Source of the DNA: Setoptus koraiensis
Taxonomy: Eukaryota; Arthropoda
Direction of reading: 5' to 3'
Assembly (NCBI GenBank): GCA_048013815.1
Contig: CM106586.1
Location: forward strand, 19,716,001 to 19,780,000
Length of the DNA stretch: 64,000 nt
In this document: one piece after another, positions 10,310 through 22,138 of the stretch
How the letters are laid out: each line of letters begins with the position of its first letter
How positions within the stretch are numbered: the first letter of the stretch is position 1
The notes under the pieces: generated by a model
The model's input: the letters and a program-made list of their open reading frames with translations, nothing else
What the model was told of the DNA's origin: nothing
Databases searched by the model: none
Translations under genes and position numbers: made by a program

Positions 10310-12380
10310 GATGAGGCTAGATTTGTTGATTGTCTAGCAGGGTTTGAGTGTTTGTATTGATGTCTACACGGTGCTGCACGGCTGGCCCCTGAGTGGATAT
10401 TTTTTCTTTCTAGAATCTGGCGAATTGGCACGAAATATGCTATTAATATTACTACTATATATGGCGCTTGATATTGATATGATTGCGGCCGCCAATAAAT
10501 CTCATCGGATCAGATGAACGAGCCGACCAGTGTGTGATTTCTCTATTGGTTACTCTATCGATTTACTTACTGTTCAGTGTGATTTTGATATTGAGTGCAA
10601 TATGATTGTGGCACCAAATGGTCACAACTAGTGGCGAGTTTGTCAGATTAAAACTAATGGAAATCTTGCACACTTATAGAAACTGTTGAGCCGACAATTG
10701 TTTGATTGTTGTTGAATTGATACAAAAAAAGTGCACACCAAAAGCTTTATATAGTGACCATAAAAAAGCTGGTCGCCACAGTGTGTTAACATGCCTCGTG
10801 CAAGATCACTCAAGGAACAAAGCAATAGGTTTTAGTTGCAAACAAGCAAGCAGCCAGAAATTTAGAGATTTATCGGGAACAACCAGCCAGTAGAGGTCAA
10901 GTTGACATTGGCCAAGAAACGTTACGTTGTTATGTTATGGCTGCCACTGGAAACCTGTCCACAGCATACATACACAAAGCTAAAATGGGCGCCTGTGTTG
11001 ATGCTTGAATAGTTTTGCAGGTTGACAAAAATAGACAGCGGAGCGACAGTGGCAGCGGCTAGTGGCAAGACAGCAGATATTTGCAGCAAATATCAGTGAC
11101 AATATTGTCTGTTGTTGTTGTTGTTGTTTATTACGGATAAAATTCGCACGAAGGAAGGAGCCATGGTTGGCAGTGCCGAGAAACGAGCGCCGCACTCGAT
11201 TGGCGTCGCTGTTGTCCCGGCGAGCAGAGACAGAGAGTGGCGTTTGTCATGATTTGCATGATCAACACAGAAGCGGAAGTCAAGGTACTCTAAGCAAAGC
11301 TATTAGCATACTATTAGCCGACACTAATTGAGATAGCAGCCTAATGGCAGTAATGTGAGCCCGATAGTTGCCACAACTACCTGTTGGTGTGCCACCGGCA
11401 ACAGGTAGTTTTGGCTGCTTTCGACTGGCTGCTTTTGACTGGCTGGCGCTTCTTGCTGCCGAACGCAATTCGGCCGGTCTGCGTGCCAATTGCGTATCCT
11501 CCAATGGCCCCAAACTGTCTACTTGCCGGTAGCGGCCGGGCGAGCGAGCGAGCGACCAGGCATGCGAAGAATTGTCGATAATTCTCGAGAAAGTGATAAT
11601 TTCCCCAGAAATTGTCAGCTTACACAGACTGTGCAACACAGACTGTGTAGTCAGCAGCCAGCTAACATGACAGGTGAGCTGCTAATGGGCAGCTAGTGGA
11701 ATTAATTAATTGAGATAGCAAATTATTGATAGAGAGATAAGAGAGCTGACGCTAGAGAGATAACTGATTGCTGGCGCTGCTATTTGTGTCTGTGCGCCAT
11801 TTTGCTGTTGCAAAGTTTAGCCCCCGGTGTGGCCACTTGTGTGGATAAATTGATAATTTCCGCTTGACACAAATAAGCGCTACACAAAGAGAAATACAAA
11901 GAGACCATTCTGACACTATTTTGAGCATGATGATTATCGCGAAGCGGACAAGTCGGCGACACGCTGTTGTCGTCTGTGTCCGTTGTTTACATTTGCTTGC
12001 ATTATTTGAAGAGATTGAATGGTCGCTGGCAGCCAATTGAATGGAGTAATTAAATTAAGAGGACCGAGATTAGCGCCACTGTTGGCGTTTAACTGTTTTG
12101 CGCTGTTGTCTCGCAAGTGGCCAGTTACGCTGGACAGTGTCCAGTGGCTGTCGCGTAAGTGCCGCTGAACGTTAATGCCGGCCACTTGACAGGATGCAAG
12201 TGCTTCAGTTGCAGTAAATCAATCTTGTTCACCTGTTGAGCTGTTGTGCACCGGCAGCCCAACAGACGGCATCAAACAGACAAACGGTTAGTTGGGCAAG
12301 TGAAAATGATGGCGGCACAAAGGGGCTGTTGATACAATTTCGCAGTCTGGAATTATGCAGTCATTAAGTTTTGGCGCGCG
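10310..12380. other. Gene-poor region, left part
   Basis: Contains the presumed promoter of the minus-strand Gly/Lys-rich gene (AT-rich TATATATGG near 10457) and then 2 kb with no coding signal. Open frames are short and lack any domain-like composition. Confidence 0.5.
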
Positions 12381-12390
12381 CCAGTGCATT

Positions 12391-12453
12391 TGCGAGCCAA
12401 CTTTGCGAGCCAACTTTGTGAGCCAACCCTGCGAGCCAACTCTGCGAGCCAAC
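12391..12453. repeat. Minisatellite, about 13-14 bp unit (GCGAGCCAACTTT type)
   Basis: Five imperfect head-to-tail units of GCGAGCCAAC with variable spacers. Confidence 0.9.
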
Positions 12454-12780
12454 GGGACAGGTTACCTGAGAGGCTCTCATCGTTGTTATCGTTGCTGTTA
12501 GTGCGATTGTGAAGGGGTCAGTGATAATAATGACGATAATGATAATAATGATAAAACAACAACAACGGCAACATGTATCCATGTTAAGTTAGTTAAGTGG
12601 CCACTGGCGAGTGTGATTAATTGTAGTGGACAGGCCATTTTTAGCAGCGGCGACGGCCAGTTGCCAGTTCATGTAACGGATAGGCTGATTTGGCTCAATT
12701 CGGAGCAACAGTGTTGCCGCTTCTGACCAGCATCAACAACTGTGCAACTGTGATTGTTTGAGTGGTTGCATTGTCGCTAG

Positions 12781-12833
12781 TTGTCGCTGTCACTGTTGTC
12801 GCCGTCACTGTTGTCGCCGTCACTGTTGTCGCC
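12781..12833. repeat. Minisatellite, 15 bp unit (CACTGTTGTCGCCGT)
   Basis: Three nearly perfect units plus a diverged one. Confidence 0.9.
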
Positions 12834-14101
12834 GGCACAAGCGAGCAATCGCAAACAACAAACATCGCTCACTGCGCTCATGTGGCCCGTCTCACCTGAC
12901 TCACCTGTGCGCCAAGCTGGCTGTCGGATGCCTAGGCGACTAGACAAAGCCTGTGTGTCTCGATTAGGCGCAACAAGTGCTCAGTTAGATTGAATTAGAG
13001 TGACCGTTAGAAACAGTTGGAAACCGTCAGAAAGAGTCAGAAATGGCGATGCTTAAAATAGCCGCCGTTGTGCAAAGCTGACCGATGTGTGTGCGCAATT
13101 AAATGATTGCGATCGCGCCATAAACACGAATGGAGCGATTGTCACTTTCACTTGCTGTTGGCCGCTTGTTCGGCCACTCGACAGTGTTCAGCTGGTCAGT
13201 GCGATGGTCAGATCTCTGTTTTGTTCAGCTGGTCAGCATTATGTTGGCTGTGATTGGCGTGATTATCAATTATGACAATAAACTTTTCTCTGTGAGCGCG
13301 ATCCGCACCATGAGCTTGTTAGTTGGCTGATGCACTCTCTTTACTAAATATTTAAACGCTTTTCACTAAATATTAGCCTGTGTATGAGCGTTATCATGTC
13401 GACTTTCTCATGCGAGTTAGCCGAGCCGCCCGGTCAACAGGGAACTGATGTCAGCTGATGTTAGCTGATGCTAACTGATGAGGTGACCATATGACTCATG
13501 ATATGAGTCATGATATGAGATCACACACACGAGATATGTCTGATAAACATATGATAGTTACATCACAATTCACAATGGAGTCGCAGCAGTTGTGAGACAA
13601 ACAAACAACGCCGCTCAGCTGCTGGCCGGCGTTTCTGGGTCGCCGGTTGGCTCGTTGGGCACTTTCTCAATTTGTGGAGCGTTTATCTGCGTGAAATAGA
13701 TTCACCTGGCGGCCGTAACAGTTGGCTGTTGGCGCGGCTCGCCAATCTCGCCAAACCAACCGGATCTAGACCGATCCATCTGGCCACTCTGGCCGATGCC
13801 GGCCGACTGCGATTTGCCGACGCGGCGCTGTCCGACTGCCACTCAACATGATGCGGCATTATGAAATATGTTTGCAATGAATCGGCCTGAGGTGGCGCCC
13901 GTTAGGCCGTGACTGGTCGGCGGCTCGCATCGCCTCGTCCATCCCAATACATAATCCATCTCAATACATGCCATTGAGCAATGATAACGGTCTGGCCTGC
14001 CACTGCTAGGTTGCAGTGGGCCGACCAATGAATTGTCAGTTGGCCGCCAGTTGGCCGGGTTGGTGGTCAGCGAGGCGCACAACACAACGGCCAGCGCCGT
14101 A

Positions 14102-14175
14102 ATCATGATGTGATCATGATGTGATCATGAGGCGATCATGAGGCGATCATGAGGCGATCACAAGGCGATCATAAG
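14102..14175. repeat. Minisatellite, 12 bp unit (GCGATCATGAGG)
   Basis: Six units drifting from ATGATGTGATC to GAGGCGATCAT. Each contains the palindrome GATC. Confidence 0.9.
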
Positions 14176-14607
14176 GTGAGCGCAACAGGCCGCGATGCCG
14201 ACGCAAACCGCTAGACGCAAATACAAACACAAATATAAATACAAACCAGCCGACAGGTGCATTGTAGCAACCGTTGGACAACAACAACAACAACAACCGC
14301 AGCACCAACGAAAGCAACAACAACAACGTGACGCCGCTGTTGTCTAATATTGCGCCGGCCGGCCAAATATTAGACAACCGATGCGCCGATTAATCACGCC
14401 GAGCGCCGGCTGGCCGGCAATGATTGCGTTTGTGCGCTAATCTCCCACGAATCCTATCCGACAGCGTCCAGCGGACCTATCCAACAGCGTCCAGTGGAAC
14501 CCGGCCGCATCCAGCGGCATCCCGCAGCAGCAGTGGCCACTTTCTTGGCACTGAGCGAGCCCAGTGGCGGGCTCCAGGGGGCAGACGGAGTGCGTGAACA
14601 GCTTATT

Positions 14608-14630
14608 ACGGGCCGGCCGGCCGGCCGCCA
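14608..14630. repeat. GGCC tetranucleotide run
   Basis: Consecutive GGCC units forming a self-complementary run. A second one lies at 18063-18082. Confidence 0.8.
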
Positions 14631-14837
14631 TAAACATACCCGTCGCCCGTCTGGCCAACTTTCCACTGCGAGCGCCGTGATTTGCCCGTGTGTGTGTGTG
14701 TCTTGGCAATTGCAAGTTGGCCATTCCAACGAGCGCCAGCGAGTGTGATTTTGTTTGATTTGCTGCCCGTCCGTCCGAGCGTTCGCATTCGTGTGGCCGG
14801 CCGTCCGGTCGGCGGAGGCTCGCCGGGCCGGGCTCGC

Positions 14838-14901
14838 CGAGCCACCGGCCAACCGAGCCACCGGCCAACCGAGCCACTGGCCAACCGAGCCACCGGCCAA
14901 T
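14838..14901. repeat. Minisatellite, 16 bp unit (CGAGCCACCGGCCAAC)
   Basis: Four units with single-base differences. Confidence 0.92.
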
Positions 14902-15539
14902 CATGAGAATCACGCATAGCATGGCATGGGCATTATTGTGTGGCGAGCGGCGCTTCGAGAAGCTCCGAGAGTCTTATTAAAAGGACGGGCGTCGATAATA
15001 ATTGATTTGATGAACTCTGGCCGCTGATGAGCAGCAACACATTTGCCTCGTCGTCTTCATCAGGCCGCTCCATTCAAGCGAGCGGCGTGCGGATAATTCT
15101 AAGTTTAGAGAATTTGCGTGCCTGCCGACCGGCCGACTGGCCGGCGAGCTCATTGCGGGCTCGCCGCTCGGCTGGCTCCGCGACTCGCTTGCCGCCGCCC
15201 GACTGACCGAGCCCGCAATGAGCCGGCCAGCCTGGCGCTGCTGGCCGCTGCTAACTGATGCCGGCCGCTGCCGGCTGATGCCGGCCGATGCTGGCTGATG
15301 GATCGGCGACGAAGCGTTCCGCTGCCCGTTAGCATAAGCCCGTAACCGCCGAGCGCCGATCGCCGAGCGAGCGCCGGCAACAGGTGAACCCTGCGTCGAG
15401 CATGTTGTGTGATGGACAGTGATTGACCGTTACTTTCTCCCTCTCTCCTGTCGCTTCTTCTCTGCAGTCTCGGCGTGTTCGCCGCGGCGCCGCTCTCCGC
15501 TGGCCGCAACCGTGTCGACAAAAGAGCGCTCGTCATCTG

Positions 15540-15630
15540 CCAACAGCAACAACAACAGCAACAACAACGACAGCAACAACGACGGCAACAACAGCAACAG
15601 CAACAACGGCAACAGCAACAGCGGCAACAG
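15540..15630. repeat. CAA/CAG/CGG trinucleotide tract
   Basis: About 30 triplets of CAA, CAG, CGA and CGG outside any supported gene. Confidence 0.85.
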
Positions 15631-15890
15631 TGTGCAGTGACCGGCCAAAGAGCCAGTGGTTGTGGCCAATGGCCTAGGGCCAACGAAAGCGCTCGCCGCT
15701 CGGGTACAATGGCCAGCCGACAACGGCCGCCGACAGCGGCCGACAACGCAACAAGTGGGATAATCATCATGATGAGACGCCGATGATTGCTCGCCGGGCT
15801 GCCGCCGAAAGTGAGCCGGCCGCTTGCACTCGGGCCGCGCTCGTTGGCTCATTTGCTCGGCGGCTCGTCTGGCCAGCCAACTGCAAATGC

Positions 15891-16000
15891 AAACTGCGGC
15901 AAACTGCGGCAAACTGCGGCAAACTGCGGCAAACTGCGGCAAACTGCGGCAAACTGCGGCAAACTGCCGCCAACTGCCGCCAACTGCCGCCAACTGCCGC
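15891..16000. repeat. Minisatellite, 10 bp unit (AAACTGCGGC)
   Basis: Eleven units without an indel: seven AAACTGCGGC, one AAACTGCCGC, then three CAACTGCCGC. The regularity creates long false open frames in several frames. Confidence 0.95.
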
Positions 16001-16250
16001 AAACTCGAGCTTCGCGCCGCCAGCCACCAGTTAATCTCTCTATTACGAAATTACGGCATCACAATGGCCGCATTCACGCCACCGTCTATCGCCACTTGAT
16101 TATTATTATGTAACTCGCGAGTGAGTGTTGCGCTCGGCGCTTGCCAAACGCTTGCGAGCGGCCAATATTAAATGAGCGAGCGACCAATGATAATCACACA
16201 TTCGTGCCACATTATTCGCCGCCAATGCCACTCTCGGCGGTTCGCCGTCA

Positions 16251-16333
16251 GCGTCGTTGATTCGGCGTCGTTGATTCGGCGTCGTTGATTCGGCGTCGTT
16301 GATTCGGCGTCGTTGACTCGGCGTCGCTGATTC
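16251..16333. repeat. Minisatellite, 14 bp unit (GTCGTTGATTCGGC)
   Basis: About six units; the last ones have point changes. Confidence 0.93.
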
Positions 16334-16902
16334 GACGAGTCGGCGATTCTGCGAGTCAGAAGCTCTCCGCTCGCCGGTCTGTGGTCGCGCTCGCCCGACT
16401 CCGCTCGCCGGACCCTTCTCGCCACAAGGTAGCGCCAAAACTGGCGCTAGAAGCGGCCAACCGCGCACAGCGAGCCCGTCGGTCAGTTGTGCGCTAGGCC
16501 CGTTGTCCGGTCGGCCCGTTGTCCGGTCGGCCGCTCGGCGCAAGCCGCAACCGCACCGAGCGAGGTCACGCTGGCGCGGCCCGCAGAGGCGACTCCGATC
16601 GAGAGATCGGCCGCTAATGAGCGGCGCGCCGACGGCTAGTTGAGCGCAGCACTGTCAGCGAGCCATTGACACACGATGACAGCGACACACGATGACAGCG
16701 ACACACACACACCTGATGACAGCACAGGTAAGGTGACACTATTGTTGTCAGTGTGAGTGTGCGGTCAGCTGACCGCCACAAGTGGATCAAGTGGCATCAC
16801 CGTTTGCGTTGTGTGTTATCGGTCAGATGCAATCGGAGCACCACTGACCGATGATAAGTTTGGCTCTGCTTGCTCTCAGTCAGTGTTTGTCAGTGTGCCA
16901 TG

Positions 16903-16950
16903 GAGCTTGCCAGCGAGCTTGCCAGCGAGCTTGCCGGCGAGCTTGCCAGC
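16903..16950. repeat. Minisatellite, 12 bp unit (GAGCTTGCCAGC)
   Basis: Four units with one G/A difference. Confidence 0.9.
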
Positions 16951-18216
16951 GACACACACACACAAACTGGCGCACACTCAGCGAGCTTAATGAACGGGCC
17001 ACGCATGCCCGCGATCCAAATATGTTGTTGTCGACTTGTTGTTGTTACGCAATAAGAATATATTACGCAATAGACAACCAATAATGGCGACCGTTACGGC
17101 AAACATTGTGCAACGATGCGCCGGACAGCGATGCGATTATCCGGCCGCCTGGGCGATTATCCAGTGCGCGCATTCACTGTGCCGGCCCGACCGACAGCCG
17201 ATAATGTAATGCACAACACATTATATATAACACATTATATATTACATAATATATAACACATTATATTTGGCATGCAGTATAACTGGTATGCAAACAACAA
17301 TGTAGGTTACCGGCCAGATGCTTATATCCGTCGGCGGCCGGCGGCCGGCCGACGCAAGGCCAACGGAACCCATTGGCGCATTCCATTAGCGGGCACTGGC
17401 ATTTGGCAGTGGCAGACGGGCAGACGGGCCGACAAACAAACGGCAAACAGGCGGACGGACGGACGGACGGACGCTCGTTTAAATGGCGTATTAATTTGGC
17501 GTTATGCTCACATTATGGCCAGTCTAATTTAGAATTCAATTTGGTGGTCAAGTTTACGCCGGCAACTGGCCGGCTGAGCGTCGCTGCAACAACGGCAACC
17601 AGTGGGCAGGCTGTATCAATTAATTGGCCGCTGGACAATTGCCGCTGAATTGCGCCGATCTAAATGTAAACAGCGCCATGTTTCAGCGCTTCGGCCGGCC
17701 GCTATTCGCTGCTCGCTGCTCGCCGCTCTCTGCTCGCCATTCGGACTCGCGGACAGCGGACGGCGAGCAGCGGACGGCGGCTAGCGAGTTGCCAATGGTC
17801 AGCACCGAATGAAGAGCAGCGGATGGCGAGCAGAGAGAGAGAGAGAGGAATAATTAGCCGAGTTGTTGTCTGGCTGTTGATTACATAAACAGCGCACGGC
17901 CGGCTCATGACTGACAGTGGGCGAGCGAGGGATCATTTTTCATTGGTGCAACGGCGAACGCTCTTGTTTCAATGGCTCTCTCACCTGTGCGATTTGGCGC
18001 ATTTGGCATTTGGTGGCCGTTAGTCGGTGCACTGGCAACCATGCAACAACCACCCATCAGCTGACCGGCCGGCCGGCCGGCCCAGTAACTTTGCTGGCTT
18101 GCGCCATTACGTAACGTTATCAGTTATCGGACGGTGTTGGCCGTGATGAGCATGGGCAAACATAAATCAAGTGTCCACCGTTATCGGGCGACGGGCATAA
18201 CCGGGCCGACTGCAAC

Positions 18217-18302
18217 CGAGCCACCGATCGAGACCGAGCGACCGATCGAAAGCGAGCGAGCGATTGAGACCGAGCGAGCGATCGAAAGCGAGCGAGCAAT
18301 TG
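18217..18302. repeat. Minisatellite, 18-20 bp unit (CGATCGAGACCGAGCGAG type)
   Basis: Four to five units alternating between GAGACCGAGCGA and GAAAGCGAGCGA. Confidence 0.85.
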
Positions 18303-18468
18303 AATCGCAGTGAATTGAATCGGCGAAATGTGCCGAACGATCAATAATCGCACAGTTTAGCACGGTCGCCCTTGTTTATTGTCGAGTCACCGAGAATGTC
18401 GAGTCGCCCCTCTCGGCGCGGCATCGTGCGCATCGTCTCGCATAACTCGTTATAAGCCGCATAATGCA

Positions 18469-18508
18469 TTACGTAAGTAATGCGTTACGTAAGTGATGCA
18501 TTACGTAA
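18469..18508. promoter_or_regulatory. Cluster of three TTACGTAA palindromes
   Basis: Perfect TTACGTAA at 18469-18476, 18485-18492 and 18501-18508, each start 16 bp from the next, embedded in GCATTACGTAAGT-like repeats. TTACGTAA is the classical palindromic site of PAR-type bZIP factors and related bZIPs. Whether this cluster is used is unknown. Confidence 0.4.
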
Positions 18509-18770
18509 GAGTGTGTGTGTGTGTAAGGCGCGGATTATATAATATATTGCGCCTGCGTTGCATAACGTCATCATGTTATTAACATGTGATACCGGCAATT
18601 GATGGATGGCAATCGGTTGGCGCCGGTGACGCTCGGGCCGCGTCTGTTGCCAACAACGAAAACGGCACATGAGTCATGACCTAGCTCGGTAATAAGCCGC
18701 CGATAATAATGGAGAGCAATAATTAAATACTCTCCGGCTGCAAGCCGGCTGATATTAATATAATATATGG

Positions 18771-18830
18771 CGTATAATGTGCAATATATATTATATAATA
18801 TATATTATATAATATATATTACGTATGTAG
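18771..18830. repeat. AT-rich palindromic repeat (TATATAATATATAT)
   Basis: Consecutive near-palindromic TATATTATATAATATATA units. A similar block lies at 17215-17275. Confidence 0.8.
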
Positions 18831-19218
18831 TATTAATAGCGCAGCGTGGGTAGGCGCTTCTCCTGGCCGCCGGTCGCCGTTTGCAGTTTTGTTGAGACGG
18901 GCTCGCTGGCCGGCCGCTCCGCTCCGCTGAAACAAAGCCGATGCGGCCGAACTGATCAGGCGAGCACAACAACAACAACAACAGCGCCGGCAGCAACAAC
19001 AGCAACAACAACAGCAACAACGGCAACAACAGGTGCATTTGCATATGCAGATGGGCGCACTGATTGGCCGGTCAGTCGGTCGAGGCAACGGCGCGCACTC
19101 GACTGGCGGCGGCGAATATGGAGCACGGTCAGCTAAGTCAACAGCGCCGGCAGCGCCACCAGTTTATCGTCTCTAAGGATGTTGAGCTATTTAGAGGTCG
19201 CCACTCTGCTCCCAGCAA

Positions 19219-19347
19219 CAACAGCGGCAACAACAACAACAACGGCGGCAACAGCAACAACGGCGGCAACAGCAACAACGGCGGCAACAGCAACAACGGC
19301 GGCAACAGCAACAACGGCGGCAACAACAGCAACAACAACAGCAGCAA
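19219..19347. repeat. Minisatellite, 18 bp unit (CAACAGCAACAACGGCGG)
   Basis: Five units inside a longer CAA/CAG tract. It creates the false Asn-, Thr- and Leu-rich open frames here. Confidence 0.92.
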
Positions 19348-19974
19348 GCGCATTTGCATGGGCCGCTGGCTGGACGGTGCAAGTGCGAGTGGTCACTGGC
19401 ATGGCAACTCTTTGCTTGTTTGTGTTGCGATTGCGCAATAATTGTGTGCGATACGCCGGGCCACAATCGCGTCTGACAATGCGATGAGATGACGCAATAC
19501 AAGCCTCATATGAGCAGCACATGTGAGCACTATGGACACTACGAACAATATGAGCACTACGAACAATATGAGCAATATGAACAATATGAGCAATATGAGC
19601 CAGAGTATAAATAAATGCAAGATATAAAATGTGCGCAATTAAAGCGCTCGAATGGCCGAATGGCAATCGAATTAGCGCTGGCAAATGTCGCTTGGCGGCT
19701 CGCTTGGCGGCACGATAATTGTGCTGCGTAAACATTAGGTAAATATTGTGCAAACATAACACACAGATACATGCAGATTATCATTGTTATTGCTATTATT
19801 ACCTGCACAGTTGGCGCATCCCGGCGCATTGTGGCGCATTGTGGCGACGACAACAAGCGCCACTAATAATAGACGGGCCGAGATATGATTACAGGTTGCT
19901 TATGGCCAACGGAGCCAGCACAAGCCAGCAACAAGTGGCGACTAAGCGACCAACAAGTGCACTGGACACTCCAG

Positions 19975-20012
19975 CCAGTTAGCCAGTTAGCCAGTTAGCC
20001 AGTTAGCCAGCC
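19975..20012. repeat. 8 bp tandem repeat (TTAGCCAG)
   Basis: Four perfect copies and partial flanks. Confidence 0.92.
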
Positions 20013-20273
20013 TGTTGGCCGGCCAGCGAAGCTGGTGGGCGCATTAGCTAAGCTAATATTGGCTCAACTGTCCGTCGCGGCGGCTTCGGCCGCCCGTCCA
20101 ACTGCCAATGGCGGCCAGAGCATTGTCTGCCGGCGAGGCCAGCCCAATCTCGATTGCGCTGCTGCCAGACAATTGTCGACAAGAGGCCCATTGTGCCGAG
20201 CAAACATAGCCCCATTCAACTTATACGACCGCTCCGAACAGTCGTGTGCTCGCCGGCGCCGCTCACTTTTGCT

Positions 20274-20392
20274 GGTCGACCGTTTACCCGACCGTTTACC
20301 CGTCCGTTTGCCCGTCCATTTGCCCGACCGTTTGCCCGTCCGTTTGCCCGTCCATTGATCCGTTCGTTTGTCCGTTCACTTGTCCGCAGCGC
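20274..20392. repeat. Minisatellite of CGTCCGTTTGCC-type units
   Basis: About ten imperfect 8-16 bp units (CCGTTTACC, CCGTTTGCC, CCATTTGCC). Confidence 0.88.
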
Positions 20393-20698
20393 GCACACTC
20401 GCCGGCCGTGTCCGGCGGGCTCTCTCGCGAGCCTCTCACAAGAGCCCTCGTGTGGCGGCTCAACACGGCGCAACAATTCATATATACATTACGTAATATC
20501 ATATAATGTAATATCATATAATGTTGTATTATAAAATGTTATATTACATAATATTGTGTGCGTCAAGCGGCCACTCTCGAGCGAGCCCGCATAAGCTTGT
20601 TTGGCCGCGCCGCTGGCGAGCCGCAGCGGCTGGCGGCTGGCGAGCTGCAGCGAACGAGCCGTCGGCGGCGAGCGAGCACGCAGGCGTTGCGGGCAACG

Positions 20699-20790
20699 GT
20701 CAACAGCAACGGTCAGCAGCAACGGTCAACAGCAACGGTCAACAGTAACGGTCAGCAGCAACGGTCAATAGTAACGGTCACTAATAACGG
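20699..20790. repeat. Minisatellite, 13 bp unit (CAACAGCAACGGT)
   Basis: Seven units with CAGCAG, CAATAG and CACTAA variants at the same position. Confidence 0.92.
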
Positions 20791-21194
20791 CGCGGCGCAG
20801 CGCTAAAGCCGCTAACTGGCCAGACTGATTAAAGTGAATGAATTGGGCAGCGAGCGAGCAAGTCGGATACTGTTGGCATACTGACTCGCTGCTCACACTG
20901 AGCCTCATGCGAGCCTATGCGAATGCGAATCGGCAGCGGGCTAAAAATAGCCACTGGCCAGCCGGCCAGCTTGCTGTGGCTAATTCTTCTCTTTCTTCTC
21001 CTTGTTCAGCCTCAATCCGTGTCCCGAAGCTACGGCTCGGCTCGACAGCGATCGCTCGCTTATTTAGTTAACTGCTTATCCAGTTATCCCGTTATGTGCG
21101 CTGTCCAGCCGTCTCGTTACCGCTGCTCCTGGGCTGTCCGTTCGTTTGTCCGTCCGTCCGTCCGTTTGTTCGTTTGTCCGTCTTCGCTCCGTCT

Positions 21195-21262
21195 TCACTC
21201 TGGCGCCGCTCGGTCTCCGCACTGGCGCCGCTCGGTCTCCGCACCGGCGCCGCTCCGGCTGC
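21195..21262. repeat. Minisatellite, about 23 bp unit (CTGGCGCCGCTCGGTCTCCG core)
   Basis: Three units, GC-rich. Confidence 0.88.
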
Positions 21263-21577
21263 GCTCGCTGGCCGCGCCGAGCCACTGGACCAGCCAGCGG
21301 TGGATGCCAGCGACGTTGGAGCAGCGAGCCAAAGTGCACAGATACACAGCTACAGTTGCGGCCGCGGCGGTCCGAGCGGAGCGATCCGGACCGCAGCGGT
21401 CAGCCGACGGGAGTCGGCCGATCGGAGCGGCGCCAATGTGAGCCGACGCAAGTCGCCGTGAGCCGACGCAAGTCGACGTGAGCCGGCGTGAGCCGATGCG
21501 AGACTCGCTTCGGCCACTTGCAACAGGTTGCCACAAAAAGGGGAAAGCCCCTATATCCTTCCTGACGAGCAGGCGAG

Positions 21578-21663
21578 AAGGCGAAACGGCGAAAAGAAAC
21601 GGCGAACAGAAACGGCGAAAAGAGACGGCGAAAAGAGACGCCGAAAAGAAACGGCGAAAAGAA
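21578..21663. repeat. Minisatellite, 15 bp unit (GAAACGGCGAAAAGA)
   Basis: Six purine-rich units. Confidence 0.92.
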
Positions 21664-21960
21664 TTTGCGGCCATTGTGAAAGCAGCAGCGAGATGCAGCC
21701 CGGCATCGTTTCGAACCGGACTCTCGCTAATCACAGTTAATCACAGCCGAGCGCCGAGCGAGCACACTCACCTGGCCAGCTCCGATCACCTGTCAGTCGG
21801 ACAGTCGCACCGTCGCACCGTCCAATTGAGAGTCACTCACTCGCAGGCAGCAGCACCGCGTGCACCCTGCAACTTGCATCTCATTGCGTCACCATTGCCA
21901 GTCACCATCGCCACTCGCCTCTGCCAGTCGCCATTACGTAACCATTGCATCACCGCTCGC

Positions 21961-22080
21961 ACTCATCAAGCAAGTCGATAATCAAGAATAAAAGTCGATA
22001 ATCGAGAGCAAAAGTCAACAATTGAGCGCGAAAAGCCAAAATTCAAGCGCAAACAGCCAACGATTGAGCGCAAACAATCC
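21961..22080. repeat. Degenerate repeat, about 21 bp unit, upstream of the Ser/Gln-rich gene
   Basis: Units of the type AAAGTCGATAATCGAGAGC and AAAGCCAAAATTCAAGCGC end 60 bases before the start codon at 22139. Confidence 0.8.
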
Positions 22081-22138
22081 GAGACAAAACAATTAAATCC
22101 AATAGTTAGCAAGATCGTCCGCACCAGCACCAGCAGCA

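Larger units (their letters stand above)
12994..22138. other. Nine-kilobase gene-poor region of degenerate tandem repeats
   Basis: No credible gene is seen on either strand. The many overlapping open frames follow the repeats: they occur in several frames at once and translate to monotonous Cys, Leu, Pro or Arg strings. The sequence is built of dozens of short arrays with 8-21 bp units, CAA/CAG tracts, GGCC runs and AT-rich palindromic patches. It could be intergenic or a large intron of a gene whose exons lie elsewhere. Confidence 0.6.

Noticed and set aside
15150..16113. Many 80-200 codon open frames on both strands
   Set aside because: They overlap CAA/CAG and 10-bp arrays, are open in several frames at once and translate to monotonous Cys, Leu or Gln strings.
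18805..19762. Long Asn-, Thr-, Val/Ala- or Cys-rich open frames
   Set aside because: Translations of CAA/CAG/CGG repeats; no start context, splice signals or non-repetitive domain.
20035..21740. Arg/Ser-rich and Pro/Val-rich frames of 80-180 codons
   Set aside because: Follow the CGTCCGTTTGCC, CAACAGCAACGGT and GC-rich minisatellites; coding character disappears outside the arrays.
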